In this document: positions 22,540 to 35,708 of the stretch, piece by piece
Numbering within the stretch: the first letter of the stretch is position 1
How the letters are laid out: each line of letters opens with the position of its first letter
NCBI GenBank assembly: GCA_048013815.1
Contig: CM106585.1
Location: 21,080,001-21,144,000 of the forward strand
From: Setoptus koraiensis
Lineage: Eukaryota; Arthropoda
Length of the DNA stretch: 64,000 nt
Direction of reading: 5' to 3'
Position numbers and translations under genes: made by a program
Notes under the pieces: generated by a model
Seen by the model: only the letters and a program-made list of their open reading frames with translations
What the model was told of the DNA's origin: nothing
The model's database searches: none

Positions 22540-25500
22540 TAATTGTTTTCTTTTTGTTTCTATTTTTGTTGTGATTGATTGTCTTTTTTTTGATTCTTTG
22601 TGTAATTTTTTGATTTGATTTTTTGTTTTTCTTTTTTATTTCTTGTTTTTTTTTGTTGAACTCCTATTTTTTTGTTTTTTTTTTTTGTTTTTTTTTTTTT
22701 TTTTTTGCGTTCTGTTTTGATGTTTTTTTATGCCAATTTGTTATCTCTGTTTTTGATGTTTTCTTTTTTTTTTTTTGTTTTTATTTTTTGTGCCTCTTGT
22801 TTCTTGCTTCTATATTTCATGTTCCCTTTTTTTTTTTCTTTTGTTATTTTTTTTTTTTTTTTTTTGATCTTTTGTTTTTGGCGTTTTTTTTTTTTTTTCT
22901 TTTTTTTATTTTGTACTTTTTTGTTTTATCTTTTTTTTTTCTTGTTTTTTTGTTTTTTGCTGATCGTTTGTTTTTTTTTGTTTTTCTTATTTTTTTTTTT
23001 TTTTTTTTTTTTTTCTAGTTTCTTTTTTTTTTTGTATTTTGTTGTTTTTGTTGTTGTTGTGTTTATTTTATGTTTTTGTGTTGTGTGTGTGTTTCTTTTT
23101 TGTTTTTTTGTATTTATTTTTTGATTTTTGTTTGTTTGTGTTGTTTTTATGTGTTTTTTTTTGTGTTTGATTGTTTTGATGTCTTTTTGATTTGTATATG
23201 TTGGTGTGTATTTGTGTGTTTGTTTCTATGTGTGTTGATTTTTGTGTGTTTGTATGTGCTTATGTGTTTTTTTTTGTGTTTGTGTTTTGTGTATATTTTT
23301 TATGATGTTTCTTGTTTGTGTTTGTTTTGTGTTGTTGTTTTGATGTTTTTTTGTATGTTTTGTTTTTTTTGTTTTTTGTTGTGTGTTCTGTTTTGTTTTG
23401 TGTTTTTGTGTGTGTGTTTTTTGTTTTGTGTTTTTGTGGTTTTGTGTTTTTTGTTTATGTGTTTGATTTTGTATTGTTTTTGTTGTGTTTTTTGTTGTTT
23501 GTTTTTATTTTTGTTTTGATGATGTTTTTTTTTTGCTTTTTGTTTGTGTGTGTTTTTTTTTGTTTTTTGTTTTGTGTTTGTTTGGTGTGATTTTTTGTTT
23601 TTTTTGCTTTTTTGTTTTGTTTGTGTTTTTTGTGTGTGTGTGTGTGTTTTTATTGTTGTGTTGTTTGCTGTTTGTGATTTTGTTTTTTGTTTTTTTGATT
23701 TTTTTCTTTTTTGTTGTTTGTTTTTGTTTTGTGTGTGTTTTTTGATTTTTTGTTTTTGTATGTTGTGATTTTTGTTGTTTTTGTTTTGTTTTTTGTTTCT
23801 GATTTTGTTTTTGTTTTGTGTTTTTGTGTTTTTTTTGTTTGTTTTTTTTGATTTTTTGTGTTTTGTGTTTTTTTTGTAATTTTTTGTATGTTTTTTTTGT
23901 TTGTTTTGTTTTGATGTTTGTTTTTTTGTTTTGTGTTTTGTTGTTTTTTTGTTGTTTTTTTGTTTTTTGTTTTGTTGTTTTGTGTATGTTATTGTTGTGT
24001 TTTTTTGTTTTGTTTTGTTTTTGTTTTTTGTTTTGTATGTATGTTTGTGTTTTTTGTTTTTTGTTGTTTTGTTTTTGTGTTTTTTTTGTTTTTGATGTTA
24101 TGTGTGATTTTTTTGTTTGTTTTTTTGTGTTATTTTGTTTTGTATTTCTTTTTGTTTTTGTTTTGTGTTTTGTTTTATGATGTTGTTTTTTTTTGTTGTT
24201 TGTTTTTTTTGTTTTTTGTGTTTTGTGTCTTTGTGTGTGTGTTTTTTGTTGATTTGTATTTTTTGTTTTTTGTTTTATTTTGTGTTTTTGTTGTTGTTTG
24301 TGTTTGTTATGTTTTTTTTTGTATTTTTGTTTTTGTTTGTTTGTTGTGTTTTTGTCTTTGTTTTGTTTTTTGTGTTTTTTGTTTTTTTGTTTTTTGTTTT
24401 TTGTTTGTAGTTGTTTTTTTTTGTTTTTTGTGTTTTTTTGTTGTCTTTTTGTTTTGTTTTTGTTTTGATGTGTTGATTTTGTTTTTTTGTTCGATTTTTT
24501 TTTTGTTTTTGTTTTGTTTGTTTTTGTTGTTGTTTATGATTTTTATGTATTGTTGTGTCTGTTGTTTTTTGTTCTTGTTGGTGTTTGTTTTTGTGTGTGT
24601 TTGTTTTGTGCTTTTTTTTGTGATTTTTTTTTGATTCTGTTTCTTTTGGATGTTTGTTTTTTGTTTGTATGTGTTTTGTTTTATTTGTTTTTTTGTTAAT
24701 TTTTTATTGTTGATTTTTTTTGATTGTGTTTTTTTATTTGTTTTTTGTTTTTTGTGTTTTTTTGATGTTTATTTTTGTTGTTTTTGATGTTTGTGTGTTT
24801 TTTGTTGATTCTGTTTGTGGTTGTTTATGTTTTGTTTTTTTGTTTTTTTGTTTGTGTGTGTGATGTATTTATGTTTGTTTTTGTGATTGTGTATGTTTTT
24901 TGTGATTGAGTTGTTTGTTGCTGTCTTTGTTTATTTTGTTTTGTGTTTGGTTTGTATGATTGTTTTTGTTTTTGTTTTGTGTTTATTTTGTTATTTTTGT
25001 GTTTTTGATTTATGTGTTTTGTTTATGTGTTTTGTGTTTTGTTTTTTGATGCTTGTATGTATTTTTTTTGTTTTTTTTGTTGTGTGTTTTTGTTTTGTAA
25101 TTTGTGTGTTTTCTTTGTTTTGTATTTTGTTATTATTGTATGTTTGTTTTTTGATGTGTGTGTGATATGGTTTATTGTTTTTCTTTGATTGTTTTGTTTT
25201 GTTTTTTGTTTTTTTTTGATTTTGATTTTGTTTGTGTCTTTTGCTTTTTGTTTTTTTTGTTTGTTTTGTTTTTATGTTTTGTCTGTTTGTTTTTTTGTGT
25301 TTGTTTTGTCTTTGTTTTGTTGTGTTGTGTTTTTTTGTGTTTTTGTGCATGTTTTTGTTTGTTTTGTGATGATCTTGTGATGTTTTTGTGTGTGTTTTGT
25401 GATTTTTTTTGTTGTTTTGTTTGTAGTTTTGTTTTTGTGTTTTTTGATGATGTTTGTATGTGATGTGTTCTTTTGTTTTTTTGTGTTTTTTTTATTTGAT

Positions 25501-28500
25501 GTTTGTGTCTATGTCTTCTGTGATGATTGTTTTTGTGTTTTGTTTTTTGTTTTGTCTTTTGTTGGATGTTTTTATGTTTGTTTTTGTTTTTTGTTTATGT
25601 TAGCATTTCTGTTGTTTTTTGATCTCTTTCTTTTTGTTGATGTGTTTGTGTTTGTATGTTTTGTGTTTTGTCTTATATGGATGTGTGTGTGTTTTTGTAG
25701 ATGTTTGATATTTTTGTTTTGTAATGTGTGTCGGTCTATTTTTGGTTGATGTCTCATGTGTATTTGTGTTATTGTTTTTCTTGTGCCATGTCTTTTATGT
25801 TTTTGTGCGTGTTTTTGTGTGAGTTGTTGTGTGATCTGTTTTTTGTTGTTTTTCATGTTTTTGTCTTGATTGTTTGTTTTGTTTGTGTTTTCTTGAATGT
25901 TTGCTGATGTATAGGTGTTGTTTTTATGTATTTTTGTTTGTTTGACTGTATATTTTTTGTTTGTGATTTTGTTTTTGACATTTGTTTTTGACATTTTGGT
26001 TTTTCGACTGTGAGTTTTTGCTGTGTTATTTGCTGATTTGTTTTTCTGTTTGTGAATTTTGCTACTTCATTGTGTTTTTTGATTTGTTTGTGATGTTTAG
26101 TATTGCAAATTCTGTTGTGTTTTCTGTTATCTTTGTCTTTTTATTTGTTTTTTGCGGGAAAAATGTTATGTTTGATTTATTATGCTTCGTTTTTGATATT
26201 GTTTTTTTGTGATTTTAGAGTATTTGATGTGTCTTTTGTTTTTTTTGTGTGTGATGTTGAATTTTGTGTTTGGTATTTTTGTGATTTTCTGTTTTGTTTT
26301 TTATGTGTGTTTTTTGTGTCTGTATGTGTTTTGATTTTTTGTGTTTTTGTTGAGTTTTCTTATGAGTTTTTATGATTTTTTGTGTTTTGTGTTGTTGTTT
26401 GTATTGTTTTTGTGTGATATCTGTTTGTATTTTTCTTTTGTTTGTTTTTGTCGTTTGATTGATTTGTTTTTTTCTTTTGGTTGATTTGTTTTTTTTGTTT
26501 TTGTGTTTGTGTGTGTTTTTTGTCTGGTTTTTTTGAATTCTGTTGTTGTGTTTGTTGTGTTGCTTTTTGTTGCTTTTTGTGTGCTTTTGATTTTCTGTTC
26601 TTGTTTGTTATTTTGTTTTTGTTTTCTGTTATTTGTTATCTTTTGTGTGTTTTTTGTTTTGTATCTGTTTTAGTTGTGATTCTTGTTTTGTGATGTGTTT
26701 TTGTGTTTTTTTTGTGATATCTGTGTTTTTTTGTTTTTTTTTTGTCTATTTTGTGTGTTTTTGTGTGTTGATTTTGCACATTTTTTGATTTGTTTTTTGT
26801 GTTGTTTTTTATTTTTGTATTTTTTTGTTTGTGTTGTATGTGTTTTTGGTGTGTTTTTCTTTGTTTGTTATGTTTGTCTGCTTTGATTTTGTTTTTGTTT
26901 TTGATTTTGTGTGTGTGATTTTTGTTTTTTGCTTTTTGATGTGTTGTTTTCTTTTTGTGCTATGATTTTATTTTTGTTTGTGTTTGCTGCTGTTGTTTTT
27001 TTTGTGTGTGTTGATTTTGCATTTTTTTGTTTGTTAGACTCTGTGTTTTTTGTCTGTTTTTTGATGTTTTCTGTTTTTTGTATTTTTTTGTGTATGTTTG
27101 TTTGTTGTCTTTGTGTGTGTTTTTTGTTGTCTTCTGTTTGTGTTATTTGTTTTTGTGTCTCTGTTTTTTTTGTGATGTTTTTTTTGTTTTTTTCTTTGTG
27201 TTTTTTTTTTTTGTATTTTTTTTGTTTTTTTGTTTTGTGTTTTGTGTGGTGTTTTTGTGTTGTGTGTGTTTTTTTTGTGTGTTTTTTTTGTGTTTTTTGT
27301 TTTTGTTTTGTTTTTGTTTTTTATTGTGTTTGTGTTTTTTTGTGTGATTGTTGTTTTTTTTGTTGTTGTTTTTGTCTTTTTTGTGTGTTTTTTTGTTTTT
27401 TTTGTTTTGTGTTTTTGTATTTTTGTGTTTTTTTTTGTGTTGTTTTTTTGTTTTTTATTTTTTTTTTATTTATTTTTTTGTGTTTTGTTTTATATTTTTG
27501 ATTTGTTTTTTGTGTTTTTTATGTTTTGTATTTTTTTATGTTTTTTGTTTTGTTTTGATGTTTTTTATTTTGTTTTTTTTATTTTTGTGTGTTTGTTGTT
27601 TTTGTGTTTTGTTTTTGTTTGTATTTGTTTTATTTTTCTTTTTTTCATTGTTTTTTTTTGTTTTTTTTTTGTGGTTTTTTTTGTTTTGTGTGTTTTTGTT
27701 TTTTTTATTTTTTTGTTTTTGTGAGTATGTTTTTTGTTTTGTTTTTGTGTGTGTGTTGTTTTTTTGTTTTTTTTTTTTGTTTATTTTGTGATTTTGTCTT
27801 TTTTGTTTTTTATTTTGTATTTTGTGATTTTGGGTTTTTTTGTTTAGTTTTTTTGTTTTGTTTGTTTTTTGTTTTGTTTTTTTGTTTTCATGTGTTTGTT
27901 TGTTGTGTGTGTATATGATGTGTTTTTTGATGTGTGGTGTTGTGTCTATTGTTGTGTTTTGCTGTTTTTTGTTTTTTGTTTGTGGCGCATCTGTTGTGTT
28001 TTTTGATGTTTTTTTGTTTTTGTATATGTTTTTTGAATTTTTTTGTGAGTGTATTTTGTTTTCTATGTTTTTTTTGTTTTTTTGTGTGTGTGTGTTTTTG
28101 TGTATTTTTTTGTGTTTTGAATGGTTTTTATGTGTATTGTTTTTATGTGTTTTTTGTGTTTTGTGTTTTTTCTGTTTTATTGTTTTTTGTGTGTGTTTTT
28201 GTTTTTGTATTTTTGTTTTATGTGTAGTATGTTTTTTTGGTGTTTTTGTGTGTTTTGTTTTGTGTCTTTTTGTTTGTGTGTATTTTTGTTTTTTGATGAT
28301 TTTTTCTGTTGTGTGTGTGTGTGTTGTATGTTTTTGTGTGTTTTTTGTGTTGTATGTTTTGTTTTTGTTTTTTTTGTTTATGTTTTTTTTGTTTTTTTGT
28401 GTGTGTGTGTTTTTTTGTTTATTTTTGTATGTTTTTTTTTGTGTATGTTTTTGTTTTTTTGTGTTTTGTTTTTTTTTGTGATTTGTTTTTATTTTTGATT

Positions 28501-30118
28501 TTGTTTTTGTGTTTTTTTTTGTTTTGTTTGTTTGTTTTGTTTTTTTTTTGTGTTTTTTTTTGTTTTTTTTATTTGTTTTTTGTTTTTGTGTGTGTGTGTT
28601 TTTTGTTTTTTGTTGTTATGTCTGTTTTTTATGTTTTTTTTGTGTTTTGTGTTTTTTTGTTATATTTTTTTGTTTTTATTTGTATGTTTTGTTTTTTTGT
28701 GTTTTTGTTCTTTTTTGTGTGTTTTTTATGTCTGATTTTTTTTTGTTGTTGTGTTTTTTTGTCTGTTTTGTTTTTGTTTGTTTTTTTTGTTTTTTTATTT
28801 GTATTGGTTTCTTTTGTTTTTTTGTGTTTTTGTTTTTTTTGTTGTGATTTTTGTTTTTGTTTTTTTTTGTATTTTGTATTTTGTTTTGGTGTTTTTTTTG
28901 TATTTGTATTATTTTGTATGTTTTGTTTTTGTTTGTGTTTTTGTTTTTGTTCTTTGTTTTTGTTGTTTTTTTGTTATGTCTTGTGTGTGTTTTTGTTTTT
29001 GTGATATTTTGTTTTATTTTTTTATTTTTTTATTTTTGTTCTTTTTTTCTTTTTGTTTTGTTTTTTTGTTGTTTATTTTGTTGTGTAGTGTTTTGATTTT
29101 ATTTTTTTTGTCTTTTTTTCTTGTCTTTTTTCTATTTTTTTATTTTTGTTGTTTGCATGTTTCTTTTTTTGTCTTTTTTTTGTTTTTTTTGTTTGTATGT
29201 TTTTGCTCTTATATTTTTGTTTTTATATGTTTTTTTTGTTGTTTTGTGTTTTTTTGTTTTTTTATTTTTGTTTTATTTATTTGTGTTGTGTATTTGTTCT
29301 TTTTGCTTTTGTTTTTTGTTGGTTTTGTTTTATTTGTTTTTATTTGTTTTTGTGTGTGTATGTTTTATTTGTTGTTTGCTTTAATGTTTGTGTTTTTTGT
29401 TTTGTGTGTTATTTTGTTTTTCTTTTGTCTAGTGTTGTTGCTTGTGTTTTTGTGTATTCGTTTTTGTGTTTGTGATTAGTTTTATGTGTTTGTTTTGTAT
29501 TTTTTGTATGTGTTTATTTTGTTGTGTTTTGTTTTTTTTGTTTTTGATGTTTTTTTGTTTTTTGTTTTTTTGTTTGTGTGTGTTGTTTGTGTTTTTTTGT
29601 TGTTTGGTTTTTGTTTTTTTGTTTTGTTTTTGATAGTGTTGTTTTTATTGTGTTTTTGTGTTTGTTGTTTTTTTGTTTGTGTTATTTTTTTTTGTGTTTT
29701 TTTTTGTTTTTTGTGTATGTTTTGTTTTTTTGTTTTTGTGTGTTTTGTGTTGTTTTTGATTTTGTTTTTGTTGTTGTGTTTTGATTTGTTATTTTTTGGT
29801 CTTTTTTGTTTGTTATTGTGTTTGTTTTTGTTTTTGTTTTTGTTGTTTTTTTTTTTTTTGTTTTGTTTTTTTGTTTTTTGTGTTGTTTTTTTTGTTTTTG
29901 GTAGATGTTGTTGTTTTTTGTTTGTGTATGTTTTTTGTTTTTGTTTTGTTGTTTTTGCTGTTTTGTTTTTTGTTTTTTGTTTTGTTTATGTCTTCTTTTT
30001 TGTGTTGTGTATGTTTTGTGTGTGTATTTTCTGTTTTTGTTGTTTTTGTTTTTCTTTGTTTGATTTGTTTTTGTTGTTTTTTTGTTTTGTTGTTTTGTTT
30101 GTTTGTTTTTTGTTTTTT
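22540..30118. repeat. 7.6 kb T/G-only low-complexity tract
   Basis: By eye the plus strand is roughly three quarters T with most of the rest G. A and C are rare, and there is no fixed period: TTTTG, TTTTTTG and TGTG units mix freely. The left end (22.6-23.05 kb) is nearly pure poly-T with some C. Around 25.5-26.7 kb the tract is more degenerate, with more A and C; both flanks are purer. All long ORFs across it (Phe/Cys/Val/Leu on plus, Lys/Asn/Thr/Gln on minus) follow from this composition and are not genes. It abuts an assembly gap. It could be a diverged simple-repeat expansion or partly a consensus error. Confidence 0.9.
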
Positions 30119-30618
30119 NNNNNNNNNNNNNNNNNNNNNNNNNNNNNNNNNNNNNNNNNNNNNNNNNNNNNNNNNNNNNNNNNNNNNNNNNNNNNNNNNN
30201 NNNNNNNNNNNNNNNNNNNNNNNNNNNNNNNNNNNNNNNNNNNNNNNNNNNNNNNNNNNNNNNNNNNNNNNNNNNNNNNNNNNNNNNNNNNNNNNNNNNN
30301 NNNNNNNNNNNNNNNNNNNNNNNNNNNNNNNNNNNNNNNNNNNNNNNNNNNNNNNNNNNNNNNNNNNNNNNNNNNNNNNNNNNNNNNNNNNNNNNNNNNN
30401 NNNNNNNNNNNNNNNNNNNNNNNNNNNNNNNNNNNNNNNNNNNNNNNNNNNNNNNNNNNNNNNNNNNNNNNNNNNNNNNNNNNNNNNNNNNNNNNNNNNN
30501 NNNNNNNNNNNNNNNNNNNNNNNNNNNNNNNNNNNNNNNNNNNNNNNNNNNNNNNNNNNNNNNNNNNNNNNNNNNNNNNNNNNNNNNNNNNNNNNNNNNN
30601 NNNNNNNNNNNNNNNNNN
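30119..30618. other. assembly gap of exactly 500 N
   Basis: The N run spans 500 positions exactly, which suggests a scaffolding gap of conventional rather than measured length. It interrupts the PSMD13 coding sequence on the right and the T/G tract on the left. Confidence 0.98.
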
Positions 30619-31036
30619 GCAGCTTCTCAACTCCAACAAGATCTCCTTTGATCTGTTTTAGTTCACCACAAATTATTGAGCATAATATTGAGGCCATCTT
30701 TGATTGCTTGACTTTTGGCTTCACTGATTCTATCAACTCAATACATTGATCTGGGTTTGATTGAATTTGTGATACAACCTTGGACATGAACTCCACTAAA
30801 GACAATGGATTGATCCTCATCTCAAATTCGGCTACGAAATTCTGGTGTAGAGCCAACAAGTTCTTATCGCCTGGTGCATGACTGATGTAGTCAAATATCT
30901 TCAGGGTCAACTGATGCCACAGTTTTTTAGTATACAAATCCTCAAAAGCCGCAAACCAAGACAGATGTTCGGGATTAGCTAATTGCTGAGCTTGTAGGTA
31001 AGCTATGACAACTTCTTTCTCTAAACGTTGAGCCAT
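30619..31036 (-). CDS. PSMD13: 26S proteasome non-ATPase subunit 13 (RPN9), N-terminal part
   Basis: Lid subunit of the 19S regulatory particle. The first 139 codons can be read from ATG 31036 down to the N gap. They align with human PSMD13 at DLYTKKLWHQLTLKIFDY (human ELYTKKLWHQLTLQVLDF), at NFVAEFEMRINPLSLVE, and at ILCSIICGELKQIKGDL. Helical repeats typical of PCI proteins occupy this region. The C-terminal 235 or so residues with the PCI/winged-helix domain are absent: they do not appear in the tract on the other side of the gap. Either they lie in the gap or the join is wrong. Confidence 0.9.
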
Positions 31037-33594
31037 GTTGGTGTCGAATACTAAGATCTATTTGGCTTAAATATAAATTGTTTCCTTTGTTGGGCAGTCG
31101 AAGAATGGAAATGACAGTCGCCTCAGTAATATGATGAAGGAGAGATATCAAAAGTCACCAATGATCGTATGTTATTGACAACAATTGAACACACATGACC
31201 AATGGCTTGAGTGCATGATAAAATACTGAGCGCACAATTTAAATCATCTTACTCGGACAGCGGGCTGAATTCTCAATGAAGTTCCCACTCTCGATGGAAG
31301 ACACATTTCAAAGTTTCCTCCGAATTCGCACTCAGGAACCATTCCAGTTCTGATATAGTGTTGGGAATGATGAAATCTTGATAAGAATCTACCATCATTC
31401 AGATGGTGTATTATACTTCATTCTTTATTGAAAACTCGAAACAAGCAGGGCGCAAATATCGCTGTTTTGTGACAAATAATATGATTATCATTCGGCAAAT
31501 GCCATCAGAAGATCTATGTTGCATCCTGAGTTACGAAATAATGTTATTAGATCTCATTCTCCCGAGAGAAAGTAATAATAATGTGTAATGATAAAGTGTA
31601 TAATATAATAATAAATCAATATTTAGGTACATAGACGATGTCGAACAGGTCTCTATCACATCATTGTTGTTATTCCATACTGCGATGATCCTCATGTTAT
31701 ATAATATATATATATATATATATATATGAGGCACAGGAGAACTTTGAGCGACATTTACATGATTACTTTTTAACTTGGGCATGATTTCGTGGATGAGCCC
31801 TTTTATTAGATATATCGGCAAAAGCTCTATCGCAGATATAACATTTTTATCACCGATTATCACTTCCTGAAAGAGATATTATGGCCATTACCAATTCAAG
31901 CTTTGTTGCTTGCATTCTAAATCAAAGCGTTTCATGATCTAGCAACTACTAATACTAGCTCTTATCACTTACTAAGCCTCTGTTTCCAAAATCATCCTGG
32001 AAATTAATTAAACTCACTTTTACCTGTTGACCGAGCATACAAGAACAATTTCACTCCATCGAGATCCATCGAGTTCTACCGCTCACAGAGCCGATTGACA
32101 AGATAACGAGAGGATCCTTGAGCCACAAAAGTCTGTCAATTAAGATAGGCGTACAACAACAAATGATAAAACAACCATCCGCGAAATATTGAGGCGTTAG
32201 CTCTGGCAAGGATTTTATTGATTCTATTCGATGCTGAGTACATAATAAATCCCCGGAATCTATTACTTGTTTCGAGAAAAAGTGTCATCAAATCAACAGG
32301 TAGTGTTTGTGGTTATTCATATGATCTAGATAGGTTAATCTTTACATGAGTACGTGCATCTCTCGATAATGATAGCCACCCGATCTCGATTCGCGATCGA
32401 AATCGGATGGCAAATGCTAGCAATAAAAAGATATTGTCTACGATGAACTTTCTTCTCACGACATCTAGCAAAAATAGAATAGAAACTCAACATATAACAC
32501 GGTCATATCAAAAATGTTTACCAATCGACTTCGTACAAACATCATCTTTATATCAATAACAAGAAAACCCAATCTGTTCTGCGATCATGTATAACTATAA
32601 TCGATCTCAGTCGGGAAACGTTTACTGTAATTGATCCGTTGAACCTATGACTGTAGAATTCCATAGATGAATTTAACATTGAATACGACACAGAATTCTC
32701 GGTTCTGAGGTTTGGTCATAAATGCATGAAATGCCTCTTAGTTGCACTGCCAACTTCTATCCCTTCAACTATCGGCGGTACACCATATTGCGAAGACTGC
32801 GTATCCCTAAGCCATTTTATCCGGTAGAGTATCGAGTCGAATTAATCGAAGTTATCGTTATCGCAAGTCGATCGACAACTACTGCTCTATCTGCCGGTTG
32901 CGTATCTGCGATCGCAACCTTATTTGTGTATGTTTGAAATATTCCGAAGAGTTGTTATTGTTTTTGTTGGCTTCCATAAAAGAGACGAAGAAAAAGTGGT
33001 AAAAGTTGATATGAAAACCATCGAGATCGTGTTAGTCTCATTGTCATCAAGTTCGGGGACACTTATTATCTTATTTTTACTTTTATGTCACTTTTATATT
33101 GTATGTTATAGATTGTTATAGATTGTATCAATCCACATGTTATTTGAGACGCTGGTAGCTCGGGAGCGCCGACTGCAGTCATGGCCGTTGCAAAACCGAG
33201 TTCATACATTGTAAACTGACAGCTAATATGTTAGAAATTTTCTATCATTGTCAAGTTGGCAAGTTGAACAATTTTCAATACTCTGACGGTGTAAAGTGAA
33301 TACAGTGAAGTGCAGTTTGATAGTCTGAGATGATCAAAATGAATAGCCTCTAACTGTGTGACAAGTGAGAATCAGTTTTGAGTTAGAAATATTGAAACTT
33401 AGACTATGTATCAAAATGTTCATTTCGCTGGCAATAAACTTAAGTGTTGGATAGAGCACAATCAGAATGCAAAGAATTACTCAGAAAAAAAGATTTCTAA
33501 TAAGAGAAGTGCTCGTTTCCACCTCGTGTAATTGACATTAGGCTTTCGCCAATTGAACAAAGGAATTCGATTATTTACAGCTTCGCGAACAACA
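31037..33594. other. intergenic, no supported gene
   Basis: 2.6 kb between the PSMD13 start and the 14-3-3 duplication. It contains a (TA)n run at 31699-31727. ORFs here encode no recognisable domain, and no tRNA A/B boxes were seen. Confidence 0.5.
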
Positions 33595-33967
33595 ACCAGT
33601 TGTTGGCTCGTGTTTCTCTCTTTTGATTTAAATATTCATTCTGTCAATTGAATTTTTGGCGGCATTAATATCACGCTATCTTGGTGTATCGCGGTGATGA
33701 AGTTTAATGGAAACGTTATCTGCGAGTTGAAAGCTTCTACTATGATAACCGGTTTCGTTGTGAATAGTAACTGGATAGGCTGTATTGGATCTGGGCAGAC
33801 TAAATATTAGGACAGAAAGTTTGTATATTCTATTTACGATTTTGTTTATTGGTTTTTTTTCATAATATGATTTTCTTTCGCTCTCCTCTTTCAGTAATTT
33901 ATAAGGTGACGGGTATGTGTGCGAGAGTAATTTTATAGATGTTTCATCGATTCTCGACAAGTTGTGA

Positions 33968-34756
33968 TCACTTTTCCTCTTGGTCTTGTGGTTCTTCGCG
34001 CTCATCACCGGCATCAGACGTCCATAATGTAAGATTATCGCGTAACAATTGCATGATCAATGTACTGTCTTTGTAAGAGTCCTCGTTGAGAGTGTCAAGC
34101 TCAGCAATAGCATCATCGAATGCATCCTTGGCTAAACGACAAGCCTTGTCTGGAGAGTTGAGGATTTCGTAGTAAAAGACTGAGAAATTGAGAGCGAGAC
34201 CCAGCCTAATGGGATGCGTCGGTTGCATCTTGTTTTTGCTTATATCAAACGCTTCTTGGTAAGCTTTCTGGGATTCATCAACCACACCATCCCTAGCCTC
34301 TCCGGTTGCTACTTCAGCTAAATATCTGTAGTAGTCTCCCTTCATCTTCAAGTAAAATACCTTGCTCTCTGGATTGGTGGCTTTTGGGATTAAAAATTTA
34401 TCCAGTAAATTCAAAACATCATAACAGATCTCCCTGAGTTCCTTCTCTACCTTTTCGCGGTATTCTCGGGCCATCTGTTGTTTTCGTTCGCTGCCTTCTG
34501 TCTTTTGCTCAATGCTCGAGATAACCCGCCACGAGCTTCTACGTGCTCCCACAACATTCTTGTATGCGACAGATAATAGGTTTCTCTCTTCGTTAGTTAA
34601 TTCTACACCAGTTTCTGTAACCAATTTCATGGCCGACGCCATATCATCGTAACGTTCGGCCTGTTCAGCAAGCTTGGCACGTTGAACTTGTTCATCCTTG
34701 TCCAAATTTGTTGAGGTGGTGGTGGCTGCTGCCGCTGGTGCTGACTCGGTTGCCAT
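33968..34756 (-). CDS. 14-3-3zeta: 14-3-3 zeta, copy A
   Basis: Dimeric phosphoserine/threonine-binding adaptor of the cytosol (leonardo type). 262 residues, intronless. It has the zeta signatures [49 protein letters not shown] and [12 protein letters not shown], with all phosphate-binding residues present (Lys49, Arg56, Arg127 and Tyr128 in human zeta numbering). The N-terminus has an extra 17-residue Ala/Thr-rich leader ([15 protein letters not shown]) before the conserved start. Residues 135-222, one 262-nt block, are where it differs from copy B; on both sides the two genes are identical. Insect 14-3-3 zeta makes isoforms by mutually exclusive exons in this general region, so the two intronless copies may fix two isoforms (inference). 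Confidence 0.95.
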   Translation of the reverse strand: MATESAPAAAATTTSTNLDKDEQVQRAKLAEQAERYDDMASAMKLVTETGVELTNEERNLLSVAYKNVVGARRSSWRVISSIEQKTEGSERKQQMAREYREKVEKELREICYDVLNLLDKFLIPKATNPESKVFYLKMKGDYYRYLAEVATGEARDGVVDESQKAYQEAFDISKNKMQPTHPIRLGLALNFSVFYYEILNSPDKACRLAKDAFDDAIAELDTLNEDSYKDSTLIMQLLRDNLTLWTSDAGDEREEPQDQEEK

Positions 34757-34789
34757 TATAATTGATAATCAATAATAATATTATTGTGT

Positions 34790-34870
34790 TTATATATATA
34801 TATATATTTATATATGTGTATATATATATAAATGTACGTATTTAAATATATATATATATATGTGTGTGTA
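34790..34870. repeat. (TA)n-rich 5' leader of 14-3-3 copy A
   Basis: Runs of TATATA interrupted by TGTG just upstream of the start codon. A shorter version precedes copy B and another precedes the chimeric UGP gene, so it is an ancestral part of this 5' region. Confidence 0.8.
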
Positions 34871-35180
34871 TGCTTCAATATAATTTCGTTAGCTTCGGCT
34901 GGTGGTGTTTCAAAGTTAAAGCAATGCTATGGGTTCGAAATGTTGCCGTAAATAGTGAGGTTGCGAAAAAATTGTCGATTAAGATTTATTTAATTTATGC
35001 TTGTGTCTATTTAGATCATAATAGTGTTCAATAGCGTAGAATGTATGTAATAGTGATGGTAATAATAATAATGATTATATCAGTAACGTGTAATAATATG
35101 ATGTTAGTTAACCTAACAATTGTGTGGTGCAGCGAATAGGAGAAGGAGTATGTCCGTGGATATGAGTATGCTTAGGTCTG

Positions 35181-35669
35181 TCTGTGTGTGTGTGCGTGTG
35201 TGCGTGTGTGTGTGTGTGTGTGTGAGTGTGTGTGTGTGTGCGTGTGTGTGTGTGTATCCCAAGAGTGCGCTATTTCTCCTACAGTAGTTTAGTCCTTTGC
35301 TATAGTAACAGCAGCAGCAGTATGAGCTGTGGTAATGGTAGTAGTTGTGGTGGTATGGTAGCAGCAGCGGCGACTGCGGCGCTGAAGGCAGCGGCCGCGA
35401 TGCACACATTCGCATGTACAGTGGCAAACACACACACTCACATACTCGGGCAGCACACACAGACAGCTAGACTCAGCTTTGAATAGCAGCGGCAACAACA
35501 GCAGTTAAAAGCGGAGCAACATTAGCCACCCTGCTTGCCTGCTAAAAATTTTTGACATGCATCGTGACGAACGAACAGACAGACATTACCCATAGAATGG
35601 CCAGTAGTCAGTGACGCACGTACACACCAACACACACAAGTGCGCATACACACACACACATACTCACTG

Positions 35670-35708
<39 letters not shown>

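Larger units (their letters stand above)
33595..35287. repeat. 14-3-3 segmental duplication, unit A
   Basis: Direct duplicate of 37892-39945. Homology starts near ACCAGTTGTT on the 3' side and runs through the gene, its AT-rich 5' leader, a GTTGCCGTAAATAGTG-type block and on to TATCCCAAGAGTGCGCTATTT upstream. Flanks outside the CDS differ by many substitutions and small indels, while long parts of the CDS are identical, so unit ages differ along the repeat. Unit A has a (TG)n expansion at 35181-35257 that is short in unit B. Confidence 0.9.

Noticed and set aside
22540-30118. Telomere or CRISPR-like array
   Set aside because: No TTAGG units, no fixed repeat-spacer pattern, and the tract lies between unique genes.
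22623-30661. Dozens of long ORFs on both strands (Phe/Cys/Val-rich or Lys/Asn/Thr-rich)
   Set aside because: They follow directly from T/G-only composition, which lacks stop codons containing A in some frames. There is no domain or codon-phase signal, and some run through N.
34920-34940. GGGTTCGAAAT, resembling a tRNA B box
   Set aside because: No A box or foldable acceptor stem around it. The same block is part of the 14-3-3 5' flank and recurs upstream of UGP.
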